Positions 27,308 to 36,179 are shown, counted from the first letter of the stretch. The stretch is DNA of 49,788 nucleotides from Paracoccaceae bacterium (GCA_022763485.1 JALEGX010000003.1:1-49788); one strand, 5' to 3'. Translations and numbers: made by a program. The notes: generated from the letters alone by a model not told the origin.

Positions 27308-27336
27308 GGTTTATCGCTGCACCGTGTCAGGGTCAA
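27308..27336 (-). promoter_or_regulatory. Putative promoter of the nuo operon
   Basis: On the minus strand TTGACC (27336-27331) and TAAACC (27313-27308) are 17 bp apart. The start would be near 27301, giving a leader of about 50 nt before the GTG of nuoA. An inverted repeat TTGAA-N8-TTCAA (27362-27379) lies about 25 bp upstream of the -35 element and could be an activator site. Confidence 0.45.
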
Positions 27337-27428
27337 CCAAGGCGGACCAGATAAACAGGAGTTGAAGCGCTTAGTTCAAGGACCCGAGACGCTTCACCGC
27401 ACCCCTGTTTCTGACCTGCCCTTGGGAA

Positions 27429-27440
27429 ATGTTCGAACAT
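27429..27440. repeat. 12-bp perfect palindrome upstream of nuoA
   Basis: ATGTTCGAACAT is a perfect palindrome in the gap between the GAF-domain gene and nuoA. A second promoter-like pair on the minus strand (TTGACC 27484-27479, GATTCT 27461-27456, 17-bp spacer) would start transcription just upstream of it. Operator function is possible but unproven. Confidence 0.35.
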
Positions 27441-27486
27441 GTCGCCCGGTCCGGCAGAATCGTAACTTTTTTGCGACGGGTCAAAC

Positions 27487-27506
27487 ACATGCGGCAAACC
27501 GCATGT
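27487..27506 (-). terminator. Hairpin after the GAF-domain gene
   Basis: ACATGCGG (27487-27494) and CCGCATGT (27499-27506) form a perfect 8-bp stem with a 4-base loop, 19 bp after the GAF-gene stop codon on the minus strand. Only GTTTG follows, so termination is probably weak. Confidence 0.45.
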
Positions 27507-27524
27507 CATGCGAGTCGCGCAGGA

Positions 27525-28346
27525 TCAGCCCGCCTGGTTTTCCCGCATCGGGTCGGCGATCTTTGCGTCGGCTTCCGGCTCGCTCCAGTCGCACAGGATC
27601 AGCCCGCCTTCGGTGCGGCACCAGTCCACATGCAGCCAGTGCTCGCTGCCGTCCTGGCCCGCGACGCGCACTTCCATGCCGCCCTGCATCTGGGCTTTCT
27701 GGTCGTCGCTCAGGCTGCAACGTGGCAGATGCGCCAGACCGCTGGCCCCGGGCCCGAAGCCGCGCAACATGCCCCGGTTGGCAAACAGCAGATCGCCGTT
27801 GGCGTCATGCACGCTCAGCGCCACCTTCCGGCTTTGGGCCAGAGCCGCGATGATGCGGTCCGCCTCATCCATGGCGTGCAGCAGCCCCTGCTCTTCGGTC
27901 CGAAGCAGCTTCAGATCTATCTTGTTGGCAACAAGATCCGCCATTTCGGCCAGATAGCTGACCTCTTCATCTGTCCAGTCCCGGGCGCTTTCCGACAGGG
28001 CGCAGACCGCGCCCACGACATGTCCGTCCCCAAGCACCAGCGGCACACCCAGGTAAGCCCCGGTCTTGCTGGCCGCGACAGCGGGCAAAGACTGCAGCCA
28101 CGCCACATTGGTGGCGTCGGCCACCCGCACGGGATGTTTCAAATTCACGGTGTGCTGGCACAGGGTCTGCTGCATGGGAATGACGCGGTCATTGCGATCT
28201 TCCAGTTCCGTCGCGCCAAGGGCGTAGAGGACCTGCTTGTCCACCACGCTGATCAGACAGCAACTGCACCCCAGTTTTGCCTGAACGGACTCGGCGATTG
28301 CGTCAAAATCCGTGGTTTGCGACTGAGGGGAACCAAATCCGGCCAT
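27525..28346 (-). CDS. GAF-domain sensory protein
   Basis: A 273-residue soluble protein. Residues about 10-150 form a GAF domain: SVQAKLGCSCCLISVVDKQV, then the QQTLCQHTVN and YLGVPLVLGDGHVVGAVCAL segments typical of phytochrome/phosphodiesterase-type GAF folds. Residues about 160-262 look like a degenerate PAS domain (VALSVHDANGDLLFANRGML). There is no kinase, cyclase or DNA-binding domain, so any output must be through a partner. Cysteines at LGCSCC could bind a ligand or sense redox state; this is speculative. It lies upstream of nuo on the same strand but is separated by a hairpin and the nuo promoter. Confidence 0.8.
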   Translation of the reverse strand: MAGFGSPQSQTTDFDAIAESVQAKLGCSCCLISVVDKQVLYALGATELEDRNDRVIPMQQTLCQHTVNLKHPVRVADATNVAWLQSLPAVAASKTGAYLGVPLVLGDGHVVGAVCALSESARDWTDEEVSYLAEMADLVANKIDLKLLRTEEQGLLHAMDEADRIIAALAQSRKVALSVHDANGDLLFANRGMLRGFGPGASGLAHLPRCSLSDDQKAQMQGGMEVRVAGQDGSEHWLHVDWCRTEGGLILCDWSEPEADAKIADPMRENQAG

Positions 28347-28469
28347 TCTGTCTCCAATTCCTGCTTTTCAGCAGCGCTCGTTATGAGAATTCTTCTATCA
28401 ACTCGTAATCGGGAAAAAGCCAATACCAACCCCCGAAAGAGTAACGCAAGGGCAGGTTTCGCAAAAACA

Positions 28470-28504
28470 AAAAATGCCCGACACCGCTCCCTGCGGCGTC
28501 GGGC
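28470..28504 (-). terminator. Rho-independent terminator at the end of the liu operon
   Basis: On the minus strand GCCCGACGCCGC (28504-28493) pairs with GCGGTGTCGGGC (28487-28476) over 12 bp with one G-T pair and a 5-nt loop, followed by ATTTTTTG. It lies 22 bp after the hydratase stop codon. Confidence 0.88.
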
Positions 28505-28525
28505 CTCAGGGGCCAGAAACCGGTC

Positions 28526-29308
28526 TCAGCGGACCCAGTTTGCCTTGCGCTTCTCGAAGAAGGCCGAAATCCCTTCCTTTGCTTCCTCGGTTTCCCAACG
28601 GTCCACAAGCGCCTGAATCGTGGTATCGATGATCTCGGCATCGATACGGGGCCCAAGTTCGCGGGTCAGCTGTTTTGCCGCCGCAACGGCACCCGGAGCG
28701 CAGTTCAGATAAGGGACAATTTCAGCCTCGACAGCCGCTTCCAGCTCTGCGGCCGGCACCGCGCGGGCCAGGAGGCCCAGCTCAACCGCTTCCGCCGCCC
28801 CGAACAGGCGCGCCGACATGAAGACCCGCCGCGCACGCGCCTCGCCCATCCGGGCCAGAACATAGGGCCCGATGGTGGCCGGAATGATCCCCAGCTTGGT
28901 TTCGGTCAGTCCCATCTTCAGATGGTCCGCACCAATGGCGATATCGCAGACCGACGCCATGCCGACACCACCGCCGAATGCATTGCCCTGCACCATTCCG
29001 ATCAGCGGCTTCGGCAACGTGTTGAGCGCCTGCAGCATTTCGGCCAGCTTGCGCGCCTCGACAAAACGGGTTGCGGAGTCGGCGGCCATTTGCGCCTGCA
29101 TCCAGGCCAAATCCCCGCCGGCGCAAAAGCTCTTGCCCGCCCCGGTCAGCACCACCACACGGATTGTCTCGTCGGCGGCAATATCATCCACCGCCTGCCG
29201 CAGATCGGTCAGCATCTGCGCCGACATGGCGTTGTGTTTCTCCGCCCGGTTCAGGGTCAGCCGGGCCACGCCCCGCTCATCCACTGTCAGGTCCAGCGTT
29301 TCATACAT
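28526..29308 (-). CDS. liuC: Enoyl-CoA hydratase/isomerase family, probable methylglutaconyl-CoA hydratase
   Basis: A crotonase-fold enzyme of 260 residues. The oxyanion-hole regions are AGKSFCAGGDLAWM and QGNAFGGGVGMASVCDIAIG, and the catalytic-Glu segment is GLTETKLGIIPATIGPYV, closely resembling AUH-type hydratases. The gene sits at the end of a cluster with HMG-CoA lyase and methylcrotonyl-CoA carboxylase, so it most likely hydrates 3-methylglutaconyl-CoA to HMG-CoA in leucine breakdown. That assignment rests on context plus sequence. GGGAG lies 6 nt before the start. A pair of hairpins separates it from the lyase gene. Confidence 0.88.
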   Translation of the reverse strand: MYETLDLTVDERGVARLTLNRAEKHNAMSAQMLTDLRQAVDDIAADETIRVVVLTGAGKSFCAGGDLAWMQAQMAADSATRFVEARKLAEMLQALNTLPKPLIGMVQGNAFGGGVGMASVCDIAIGADHLKMGLTETKLGIIPATIGPYVLARMGEARARRVFMSARLFGAAEAVELGLLARAVPAAELEAAVEAEIVPYLNCAPGAVAAAKQLTRELGPRIDAEIIDTTIQALVDRWETEEAKEGISAFFEKRKANWVR

Positions 29309-29338
29309 GTTGTTCTCCCTGCCCTCTCCATCTGCCGA

Positions 29339-29361
29339 CCGTTTTCCGTCACGGAAAACGG
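29339..29361. repeat. Perfect 10-bp hairpin between lyase and hydratase genes
   Basis: CCGTTTTCCG (29339-29348) and CGGAAAACGG (29352-29361) form a perfect stem with a TCA loop. It abuts a second palindrome at 29363. Read on the minus strand, no T-run follows it, so it looks more like an mRNA processing or stabilising element than a terminator. Confidence 0.6.
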
Positions 29362-29362
29362 G

Positions 29363-29385
29363 CCGGAATTTTTAAAAAATTCCGG
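29363..29385. repeat. Perfect 11-bp AT-cored palindrome after the lyase gene
   Basis: CCGGAATTTTT (29363-29373) and AAAAATTCCGG (29375-29385) are perfect complements around A29374. It starts 3 bp past the HMG-CoA lyase stop. The internal A/T runs give it the shape of a bidirectional terminator, although the downstream hydratase should be in the same operon. Confidence 0.6.
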
Positions 29386-29387
29386 GC

Positions 29388-30245
29388 TCACCCGGCCCGC
29401 ATGGCCCGCGCCAAGGCGGCTGCGTCTTCCAGCACTGCCCGGTCAAGCCCAGTCTCATAGCCCTGCGCCTCAAGATGCGCCTGCACCGCTTCGGTCGCCA
29501 CATTGCCGGCCGCCCCCGGCGCGTAAGGGCACCCGCCCAATCCGCCCACGGCAGCGTCGAACACCCTTACCCCCAAAGCGAGCGAGGCATCGATATTGGC
29601 CAGCGCCCGCCCGGCGGTGTCATGATAATGCCCCGCCAGCTTTTCGACCGGCACGACATCGCACACAGCGCGAAGCATCGCATCGATGCTCTCTGGCGTG
29701 CCCTGCCCGATGGTGTCCCCCAGCGAGATCTCATAGCAGCCCAGATCAAACAGGCGTTGCGCCACCTCGGCCACTTTCGCAGGTAGTGTCGGGCCGTCAA
29801 AGGGACAATCGCTCACACAGGAGACATAGCCCCGCACCGGCAGGCCGATCTGTTTCGCCGCCTCAAGGATCGGGATGAAGCGTTCGATGCTCTCGGCGAT
29901 GGTGGCGTTGATATTGGCTTTTGAGAACCCTTCGGAGGCCGAGGCGAACACGGCGATTTCATCCGCTTTTGCCGCCACCGCGTCTTCATACCCGCGCATG
30001 TTGGGCGTCAGGGCGGCATAGCTGACGCCCCGGGCCCGTTTGATCCCGGCCAGCACCTCACCCGATCCGGCCATCTGCGGCACCCATTTGGGCGACACGA
30101 AGCTGGCCACTTCGATCCGGCGAAAGCCCGCGCGGCTGAGGCAATCGACCAGCGCGACCTTCTCGGCCACCGGAATCGCGCGCTTTTCGTTCTGCAGCCC
30201 GTCGCGCGGGCCCATTTCGAAGATCTCGACGAAATCCGCGCTCAT
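29388..30245 (-). CDS. liuE: Hydroxymethylglutaryl-CoA lyase
   Basis: Cleaves HMG-CoA to acetyl-CoA and acetoacetate, the last step of leucine breakdown. It has 285 residues. The TIM-barrel N terminus has FEMGPRDGLQNEKRAIP with the metal-binding Asp, then SFVSPKWVPQMAGS. The C-terminal signature VGGLGGCPYAPGAAGN includes the active-site cysteine, and the metal-binding His lies in HYHDTAGRALAN. The start overlaps the carboxylase alpha subunit stop by 4 nt. Confidence 0.95.
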   Translation of the reverse strand: MSADFVEIFEMGPRDGLQNEKRAIPVAEKVALVDCLSRAGFRRIEVASFVSPKWVPQMAGSGEVLAGIKRARGVSYAALTPNMRGYEDAVAAKADEIAVFASASEGFSKANINATIAESIERFIPILEAAKQIGLPVRGYVSCVSDCPFDGPTLPAKVAEVAQRLFDLGCYEISLGDTIGQGTPESIDAMLRAVCDVVPVEKLAGHYHDTAGRALANIDASLALGVRVFDAAVGGLGGCPYAPGAAGNVATEAVQAHLEAQGYETGLDRAVLEDAAALARAMRAG

Positions 30246-32176
30246 TCCTCTTCCTCCAGCCGGACCAGCGCGGCGCCGGCCTCGACCTGATCGCCAGCGG
30301 CGGCGAGCACTTCGGCCACAACACCATCGCGCGCAGCGAGCAGCGAATGCTCCATCTTCATCGCTTCCAGAATAGCCAGCCTATCGCCTTCCTGCACCGC
30401 CTGCCCGGCTTCGGCGAACACCGCCTTGACCAGACCCGGCATCGGCGCCTCGATCATATTGGTATCACCACCTGCCGAGGCGTCCCGGTCCAGCGGGTCG
30501 ATCACGTCAAACGCAATGCCATAGGCATCAAACACGGTGATGACCGAACCGGCCCACGCCACGCGGGGCATCCGCACGCCGCCGATGGTCCAACCGCGCC
30601 CGTGGCGCTCGGCCACGATGCTGGCCTCCCCCATCTGCCAGAGCTGCCGGTCAGCGCTTTCCACCTGCACGTCGATGTGAAAGCTTTCGCCCTGATGGGA
30701 CAGCGTCACCGCCCGGTGGAGCGGCGCCCAGAGCGTAAAGCCACTGTCGGCCCCGGTGTCGACCAGATCCAGCGCCACCATGGCGGCGGCGACCTTGTGG
30801 TGCAGCGTCACCTCGGCCGGGGTGGTCAGCGCGTCGATATCCCGGGCGATGAGCCCCGTGTCCACGTCGCCCTTCGCAAAGCCTTCATGGGTCGCCAGGG
30901 CGCCAAGGAAGGCCAGGTTGGTCACCGTGCCGCCCACTTCGGTCTCTTCCAGCGCGCGCGCCAGCTGCGACAGCGCCACACGGCGGGTTGAGCCATGCAC
31001 GATGACTTTGGAGATCATCGGATCATACCAGGGGCTGATCGTGTCGCCTGCGCGCACGCCGCTGTCGGCGCGGCAGCCGTCAGGAAACTGCAGATGGGTC
31101 AGCGTGCCGGTGGCCGGCAGGAACCCCGCGGGCACATCTTCGGCATAAAGCCGCGCCTCGAACGAGTGACCTGTGATGGTCAGATCCTCCTGCGCGGCGG
31201 GCAGGCTTTCGCCCGAGGCGACGCGCAGCTGCCATTCCACCAGATCGACGCCGGTGATGGCCTCGGTCACCGGGTGTTCCACCTGCAGGCGCGTGTTCAT
31301 CTCCATGAACCAGAACCCATCCGGGCGCAGCCCGTCCGAGCCATCGACGATGAATTCGACGGTCCCGGCGCCCTTGTAGCCGATCGCCTCGGCGGCGCGG
31401 ACACCGGCCTGCCCCATCGCCTCCCGCATCTCGGCGGTCATGCCGGGCGCCGGTGCTTCCTCGATCACCTTCTGGTGGCGGCGCTGGAGCGAGCAGTCCC
31501 GCTCGAACAGATGCACCGCATGGGTGCCATCGCCAAATACCTGCACCTCGATATGGCGGGGCTGCTGGATGTATTTCTCGATCAGAACGTCGGGGTTGCC
31601 GAAGGCCGTTGTCGCCTCACCCTGGGCACTTGCCAGCGCGTCGGCAAACTCGCCCGGAGCCTCAACCAGCCGCATCCCTTTGCCGCCGCCACCTGCGACA
31701 GCCTTGATCAGAACCGGGTAGCCAATTTTCTCTGCTTCCCCAGCAAGAAAGGCGGGGTCCTGATTGGTCCCGTGATAACCGGGCACGACGGGAACGCCCG
31801 CCTCTTCCATCAACGCCTTGGCGGCGTCCTTCAGACCCATCTTGCGGATCGCATCCGCCGAGGGGCCGATGAAGGTGAGACCCGCCGCCTCGACCGCATC
31901 CACGAAATCGGGGTTTTCGGACAGGAAGCCGTACCCGGGGTGAATCCCCTGCGCGCCCGTCTCCTGTGCAACGCGGATGATTTCATCCCCGCGCAGATAA
32001 CTGTCCGCCGGAGCAGGCCCGCCGATGTGCACGGCCTCATCCGCCAGCGCCACATGTTTCGCCGCCGCATCCGCATCGGAGTAGACGGCCACGGTTTTCA
32101 CTCCCATGGCTCGCGCGGTTTCCATGACCCGGCAGGCGATTTCACCGCGGTTGGCAATCAGAATTTTGTTGAACAT
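30242..32176 (-). CDS. liuD: Methylcrotonyl-CoA carboxylase biotin-containing (alpha) subunit
   Basis: The ATP-dependent biotin carboxylase plus biotin carrier subunit, which carboxylates 3-methylcrotonyl-CoA with the beta subunit. It has 644 residues. The N-terminal domain starts FNKILIANRGEIACRVM, has the ATP-grasp loop KAVAGGGGKGMR, and contains FMEMNTRLQVEHPVTEAITG. The carrier domain at the C terminus has the biotinylation site EAMKMEHS with Lys at about 607. BirA encoded at 9631 would supply biotin. Neighbouring liu genes favour methylcrotonyl-CoA over propionyl-CoA as substrate. It lies 3 bp after the ASCH gene. Confidence 0.94.
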   Translation of the reverse strand: MFNKILIANRGEIACRVMETARAMGVKTVAVYSDADAAAKHVALADEAVHIGGPAPADSYLRGDEIIRVAQETGAQGIHPGYGFLSENPDFVDAVEAAGLTFIGPSADAIRKMGLKDAAKALMEEAGVPVVPGYHGTNQDPAFLAGEAEKIGYPVLIKAVAGGGGKGMRLVEAPGEFADALASAQGEATTAFGNPDVLIEKYIQQPRHIEVQVFGDGTHAVHLFERDCSLQRRHQKVIEEAPAPGMTAEMREAMGQAGVRAAEAIGYKGAGTVEFIVDGSDGLRPDGFWFMEMNTRLQVEHPVTEAITGVDLVEWQLRVASGESLPAAQEDLTITGHSFEARLYAEDVPAGFLPATGTLTHLQFPDGCRADSGVRAGDTISPWYDPMISKVIVHGSTRRVALSQLARALEETEVGGTVTNLAFLGALATHEGFAKGDVDTGLIARDIDALTTPAEVTLHHKVAAAMVALDLVDTGADSGFTLWAPLHRAVTLSHQGESFHIDVQVESADRQLWQMGEASIVAERHGRGWTIGGVRMPRVAWAGSVITVFDAYGIAFDVIDPLDRDASAGGDTNMIEAPMPGLVKAVFAEAGQAVQEGDRLAILEAMKMEHSLLAARDGVVAEVLAAAGDQVEAGAALVRLEEEE

Positions 32177-32179
32177 TTC

Positions 32180-32608
32180 TTACACCTCAACTGCCAGATC
32201 TTCGATAAGTCGGAACCGTTCGCACAACAGCTCCATCTCGGGCTCAAAGCCCCCATTGCGCTCGAAATAGCGACGGTGATCGTCGCGCCATCCTTCGAGC
32301 GTGTCGTTCTCTCCCTCAGCCAACGCGAACGCCTCGGGGACGTCACGAAACCGGCGGATCGAGACCTCGACGGTTTCGATCACCAGGGCTGGCCGTCCAT
32401 CCCATTCCAAAGCGATATCGCGGCGCCCAACCTTTGGCGTCTCGGGGCTGCCTTCCGGATAGTTACGAAGCGCGTCACAGGTTGCCGTTTTTTGCCCCGA
32501 CCGCACCAGAGCCAGCAATTCCGCGCAAAGCGCGGCATTGTCGCCGAACTTGAAGGTCTGTGCGCCGTGATAGCGGGCCAATGCCTCTTGCAGGTCCATG
32601 ACGATCAC
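32180..32608 (-). CDS. ASCH-domain protein between carboxylase subunits
   Basis: A 142-residue soluble protein with an ASCH-like beta-barrel pattern: [20 protein letters not shown], the K-T-AT element ([13 protein letters not shown]), then a hydrophobic strand region ([18 protein letters not shown]), and [13 protein letters not shown] near the end. ASCH domains bind RNA or act as small hydrolases; some act on N4-acetylcytidine. The start is either GTG 32608, which overlaps the beta-subunit stop by 4 nt, or ATG 32599. It splits the two carboxylase subunit genes, which normally adjoin, so a role linked to leucine catabolism or just hitch-hiking are both possible. Confidence 0.85.
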   Translation of the reverse strand: MIVMDLQEALARYHGAQTFKFGDNAALCAELLALVRSGQKTATCDALRNYPEGSPETPKVGRRDIALEWDGRPALVIETVEVSIRRFRDVPEAFALAEGENDTLEGWRDDHRRYFERNGGFEPEMELLCERFRLIEDLAVEV

Positions 32609-34209
32609 ATCCGGAACACGCCGAAGCGCGTATCTTCGATGGGGGCGTTCAGGGCGGCGCTGAGCGACAGCGCCAGCACGTCGCGCGATTTGCGCGGGTC
32701 GATGATGCCATCATCCCACAGGCGGGCCGAAGCGTAGAGCGGATGGCTCTGTTCCTCGAACATCTCGATGGTGGGGCGTTTGAATTCAGCCTCCTCTTCG
32801 GCCGACCAGGCCCCACCCTGCCGTTCGATAGCGTCGCGCTTGACGGTGGCCAGAACGCCCGCCGCCTGTTCGCCGCCCATGACCGAGATGCGGCTGTTGG
32901 GCCAGGTCCAGAGGAACCGCGGTTGATAGGCACGACCCGCCATACCGTAGTTACCAGCCCCGAAGGAGCCGCCCACCAGCATGGTGATCTTCGGCACATT
33001 GGTGGTGGCCACTGCCGTCACCATTTTGGCGCCGTGGCGCGCGATGCCTTCGTTTTCGTATTTGCGGCCCACCATGAAGCCGGTGATGTTCTGCAGGAAG
33101 ACCAGCGGGATCTTGCGCTGGGAGCAGAGCTCAACGAAATGCGCACCTTTCTGCGCGGCCTCGGAGAACAGCACGCCGTTGTTGGCGATAATCCCGATGG
33201 GGCAGCCCTTGAGATGGGCAAAGCCAGTCACCAGCGTCTCGCCAAAACGCGGTTTGAATTCGTCAAAGCGCGAGCCATCGACCAGCCGCGCGATTACCTC
33301 GCGGATGTCATAGGGCGTGCGCAGGTCGCCCGGCACCACGCCCAGGATCTCTTCCGGGTCATAGGCGGGCTCTTCCGGGGTGGCCCAGTTCACCGTCAGC
33401 GGTTTGGTGATGTTGAGCGATTGCACCGCGCGCCGCGCCAGCGCCAGCGCGTGGGCGTCATCCTCGGCCAGGTAATCGGCCACGCCGGAGAGGCGCGTGT
33501 GGACGTCGCCGCCGCCCAGATCCTCGGCGCTCACCACCTCGCCCGTTGCGGCCTTGACCAGCGGCGGACCGGCGAGGAAGATGGTGCCCTGTTCCTTGAC
33601 GATAATGGTCACGTCCGACATCGCCGGCACATAGGCGCCGCCTGCGGTGCAGGAGCCCATGACCACGGCGATCTGCGGGATGCCTTTCGACGACATCCGC
33701 GCCTGGTTGTAGAAGATGCGGCCAAAGTGATCGCGGTCGGGGAACACCTCGTCCTGTTGCGGCAGGTTTGCGCCGCCGCTATCGACCAGGTAGATGCACG
33801 GCAGGTGGTTTTCCTCGGCAATCTCCTGGGCGCGCAGGTGTTTTTTCACGGTCATGGGGAAATATGTGCCGCCTTTGACCGTGGCGTCATTGCAGACCAC
33901 CATGACCTCTTGCCCGTGCACGCGCCCGATGCCCGCCACAACGCCCGCCGCCGGGGCCGCGTTGCCATACATGTCATGGGCCGCCGTGGCACCCACCTCC
34001 AGGAAGGGAGAGCCCGGATCCAGCAGGTTTGCCACGCGCCGCCGCGGCAGCATCTTGCCCCGGCTTTCATGGCGCGCGCGGGATTTCTCGCCGCCGCCCA
34101 TGCGGGCCGCCTCAGCCGCCTCGCTGATCTGGGCCAGCGCATCCAGATGCGCCGCGCGGTTGTTCTTGAAGCCCTCGGAGGAAGGCATGGCTTTGGATGT
34201 GAGTTTCAT
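32605..34209 (-). CDS. liuB: Methylcrotonyl-CoA carboxylase beta (carboxyltransferase) subunit
   Basis: The carboxyltransferase half of the enzyme, 534 residues from the ATG at 34209; the frame to 34293 runs over the upstream gene and is rejected. Crotonase-like elements include [38 protein letters not shown], and, in the C-terminal half, [20 protein letters not shown] and [16 protein letters not shown]. These match MCC beta rather than propionyl-CoA carboxylase beta. GGAAAC precedes the start. It overlaps the zinc-ribbon gene upstream by 4 nt. Confidence 0.94.
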   Translation of the reverse strand: MKLTSKAMPSSEGFKNNRAAHLDALAQISEAAEAARMGGGEKSRARHESRGKMLPRRRVANLLDPGSPFLEVGATAAHDMYGNAAPAAGVVAGIGRVHGQEVMVVCNDATVKGGTYFPMTVKKHLRAQEIAEENHLPCIYLVDSGGANLPQQDEVFPDRDHFGRIFYNQARMSSKGIPQIAVVMGSCTAGGAYVPAMSDVTIIVKEQGTIFLAGPPLVKAATGEVVSAEDLGGGDVHTRLSGVADYLAEDDAHALALARRAVQSLNITKPLTVNWATPEEPAYDPEEILGVVPGDLRTPYDIREVIARLVDGSRFDEFKPRFGETLVTGFAHLKGCPIGIIANNGVLFSEAAQKGAHFVELCSQRKIPLVFLQNITGFMVGRKYENEGIARHGAKMVTAVATTNVPKITMLVGGSFGAGNYGMAGRAYQPRFLWTWPNSRISVMGGEQAAGVLATVKRDAIERQGGAWSAEEEAEFKRPTIEMFEEQSHPLYASARLWDDGIIDPRKSRDVLALSLSAALNAPIEDTRFGVFRM

Positions 34210-34619
34210 GGAGTTTCCTTTTTCAAGGGGAGGCGGCGGCTGAAGGCCAGAGTCGGAAAAAATGCGGAAAGGACCAGAATTGGGAACACCCAAACCGTCA
34301 TCTTGGTCTGACCATTCTCAGCAACATAGTTCAGACCGGGAAAGAGCTTCGTCAGAAGCAACCCGGTCAGCATCAAAGAAAGTAATGTCAAAGGAACGCA
34401 GCGAAGAAGAAATCTGCGAACATAGGCGCCGTGGCTCAGATCAACGCGCCAAGCTATCCCACACGACCTACAATTTGCGGCCTGAGGCCAACCGCGCCTG
34501 CGCCCCGTCAGCTTTGATAAGGGAATTCCGCCACCACATTCCGGACAACGGCTTTGGAATTGAGCAGCGACCCAAGCGACAATGCGATCACTGGAAGTTA
34601 TCGTCGAGTTCGTCGTCAC
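34206..34619 (-). CDS. Zinc-ribbon membrane protein in the liu operon
   Basis: A 137-residue protein of unknown family. An N-terminal zinc ribbon has Cys25-x2-Cys28 (CPEC) and Cys50-x2-Cys53 (CRSC), and two hydrophobic segments follow (about 72-93 and 108-125). The C terminus is basic ([12 protein letters not shown]). The start and stop overlap its neighbours by 4 nt each, so it is translationally coupled to the acyl-CoA synthetase and to the carboxylase beta subunit. Function unknown; a membrane-tethered metal site facing the cytosol is likely from the topology. Confidence 0.75.
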   Translation of the reverse strand: MTTNSTITSSDRIVAWVAAQFQSRCPECGGGIPLSKLTGRRRGWPQAANCRSCGIAWRVDLSHGAYVRRFLLRCVPLTLLSLMLTGLLLTKLFPGLNYVAENGQTKMTVWVFPILVLSAFFPTLAFSRRLPLKKETP

Positions 34620-36142
34620 CCGGCATCCTCCCCAGCTGCCCGCGCCTTCAGCTCCTTGCGGATCACCTTCCCGGTCACCGTCATCGGCAACGCGTCGAGA
34701 AAGGCGACCTCGCGGGGGTAGGAGTAGTGGGCAAGGCGGTCCTTGACCCAGTCCTGCAGCTCTTGCTCAGCCGGGGCAAAGCCGGGTTTCAGCACCACAT
34801 AGGCCTTGACGATCTCCGTCCGCAGCGGGTCGGGTTTGCCGACCACACCAACTGTTGCAACGGCCGGGTGGGTCAGCAGGCAATCCTCGATCTCGGCCGG
34901 GCCGATGCGGTAGCCGGCCGAGGTGATCACGTCATCCTCGCGGCCCACAAAGCGCAGGTAGTCGCCTTCCCAGACGCCGCGGTCGCCGGTGATCAGCCAG
35001 TCGCCATGGAATTTCTCAGCCGTGGCCGCCGGCCGGTTCCAGTATTCCAGCATCATCGAGGCAGAGCCGAGACGCACGGCGACGTCACCTTCGCCATCGG
35101 TGAGCGCGCCGTTGGCGTCAATCACCGCAACGTCATGCCCCGGAACCGGTTTGCCGATGCATCCGGGCTGCGCCTGGAAGTCCACGCCACAGGAGGACAC
35201 CGTCATGTTGCATTCGGTTTGACCGTAGAATTCATTGATATCCAGGCCGAACGCCTCGCGCCCCCAGGCCAGCATTTCCGCGCCCAGCGGTTCACCGCCG
35301 CTGGCGACCGATCGCAGACCGGGCAGGCCCTGCCCCGCGGCCCTGAGCATCCTGAGCGCGGTGGGCGGGAAGAAGACGTTGCGCACCCCTGCCCCGTTGA
35401 TCAGGTCCACACAGGCCTCCGGCGTGAATTTGTCCAGCCGTGCGGCCACGACCGGCACACCCAGCGCCAACCCCGGCATCAGCACGTCAAAAAGCCCACC
35501 GATCCAGGCCCAATCCGCAGGCGTCCACAGGCAATCGCCCGCGCGCAGGTGGTCATGGCTGATCGACACGCCCGGCAGGTGGCCGGTCAGCACCCTGTGC
35601 CCATGCAGCGCACCCTTGGGGCTGCCGGTGGTGCCGGAAGTATAGATCAGGACAGCAGGCGTATCCGGGGTGGTTTCAGCAAAAGCAACGGGGTCGCCAG
35701 GCAGACCGGCCTGATCGACCATCACCGCCTCTGCCAGATCCCCCAGCAGATCGGCGCCTTCGGCATCGGTGAAGACAAAGCGCACCCCCGCGTCCCCCGC
35801 GCGCGACGCCAGCGCATCCCGTTTGAACAGTTTGAACAGGGGCACGGAAATGCCGCCGACCTTCCAGATCGCCAGATGCGCCGCCGCGCACCACGGTGAC
35901 TGTGACAGCAGCACGCCCACCCGGTCCCCCGGCGTGATCCGCGTCAACAGATAGCGGGCCAGCCCGTCCACCATCTGTGCCAGTTCGGCGTGGGTCAGGT
36001 CACGCCGCTCTGTACCGGTCATGTCAATCAGCGCCAGCGCATCACCGGGATGATCCATCGCCTGCCGCGCCATGTTCAGCGTGTCGGGCAGGATCCAGTG
36101 GCCTTGGGCATCAAGGCCAGGAATTTTAGATGCAGAACACAT
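34616..36142 (-). CDS. AMP-binding acyl-CoA synthetase in the liu cluster
   Basis: An adenylate-forming enzyme that activates a carboxylic acid to its CoA thioester. The length is 508 residues from ATG 36142. The P-loop motif is LIYTSGTTGSPKG, followed by FYGQTECN and GDRGVWEGDYLRFVGRED with YRIGPAEIE. The catalytic lysine lies in TVTGKVIRKEL. Start choice: GGGAG is 9 nt before ATG 36142 and 3 nt before ATG 36148; frames further upstream run into the ompW control region. The substrate is not fixed by sequence; context suggests isovalerate, acetoacetate or another short-chain acid. Confidence 0.88.
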   Translation of the reverse strand: MCSASKIPGLDAQGHWILPDTLNMARQAMDHPGDALALIDMTGTERRDLTHAELAQMVDGLARYLLTRITPGDRVGVLLSQSPWCAAAHLAIWKVGGISVPLFKLFKRDALASRAGDAGVRFVFTDAEGADLLGDLAEAVMVDQAGLPGDPVAFAETTPDTPAVLIYTSGTTGSPKGALHGHRVLTGHLPGVSISHDHLRAGDCLWTPADWAWIGGLFDVLMPGLALGVPVVAARLDKFTPEACVDLINGAGVRNVFFPPTALRMLRAAGQGLPGLRSVASGGEPLGAEMLAWGREAFGLDINEFYGQTECNMTVSSCGVDFQAQPGCIGKPVPGHDVAVIDANGALTDGEGDVAVRLGSASMMLEYWNRPAATAEKFHGDWLITGDRGVWEGDYLRFVGREDDVITSAGYRIGPAEIEDCLLTHPAVATVGVVGKPDPLRTEIVKAYVVLKPGFAPAEQELQDWVKDRLAHYSYPREVAFLDALPMTVTGKVIRKELKARAAGEDAG

Positions 36143-36179
36143 GCACATATGCTCCCACGTCATAGCCGATATTCCGAAT

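Noticed and set aside
32743..34311. Long + strand frame opposite the carboxylase beta subunit (522 residues)
   Set aside because: The minus-strand gene is secure by its motifs, and the opposite frame has no recognisable domain.
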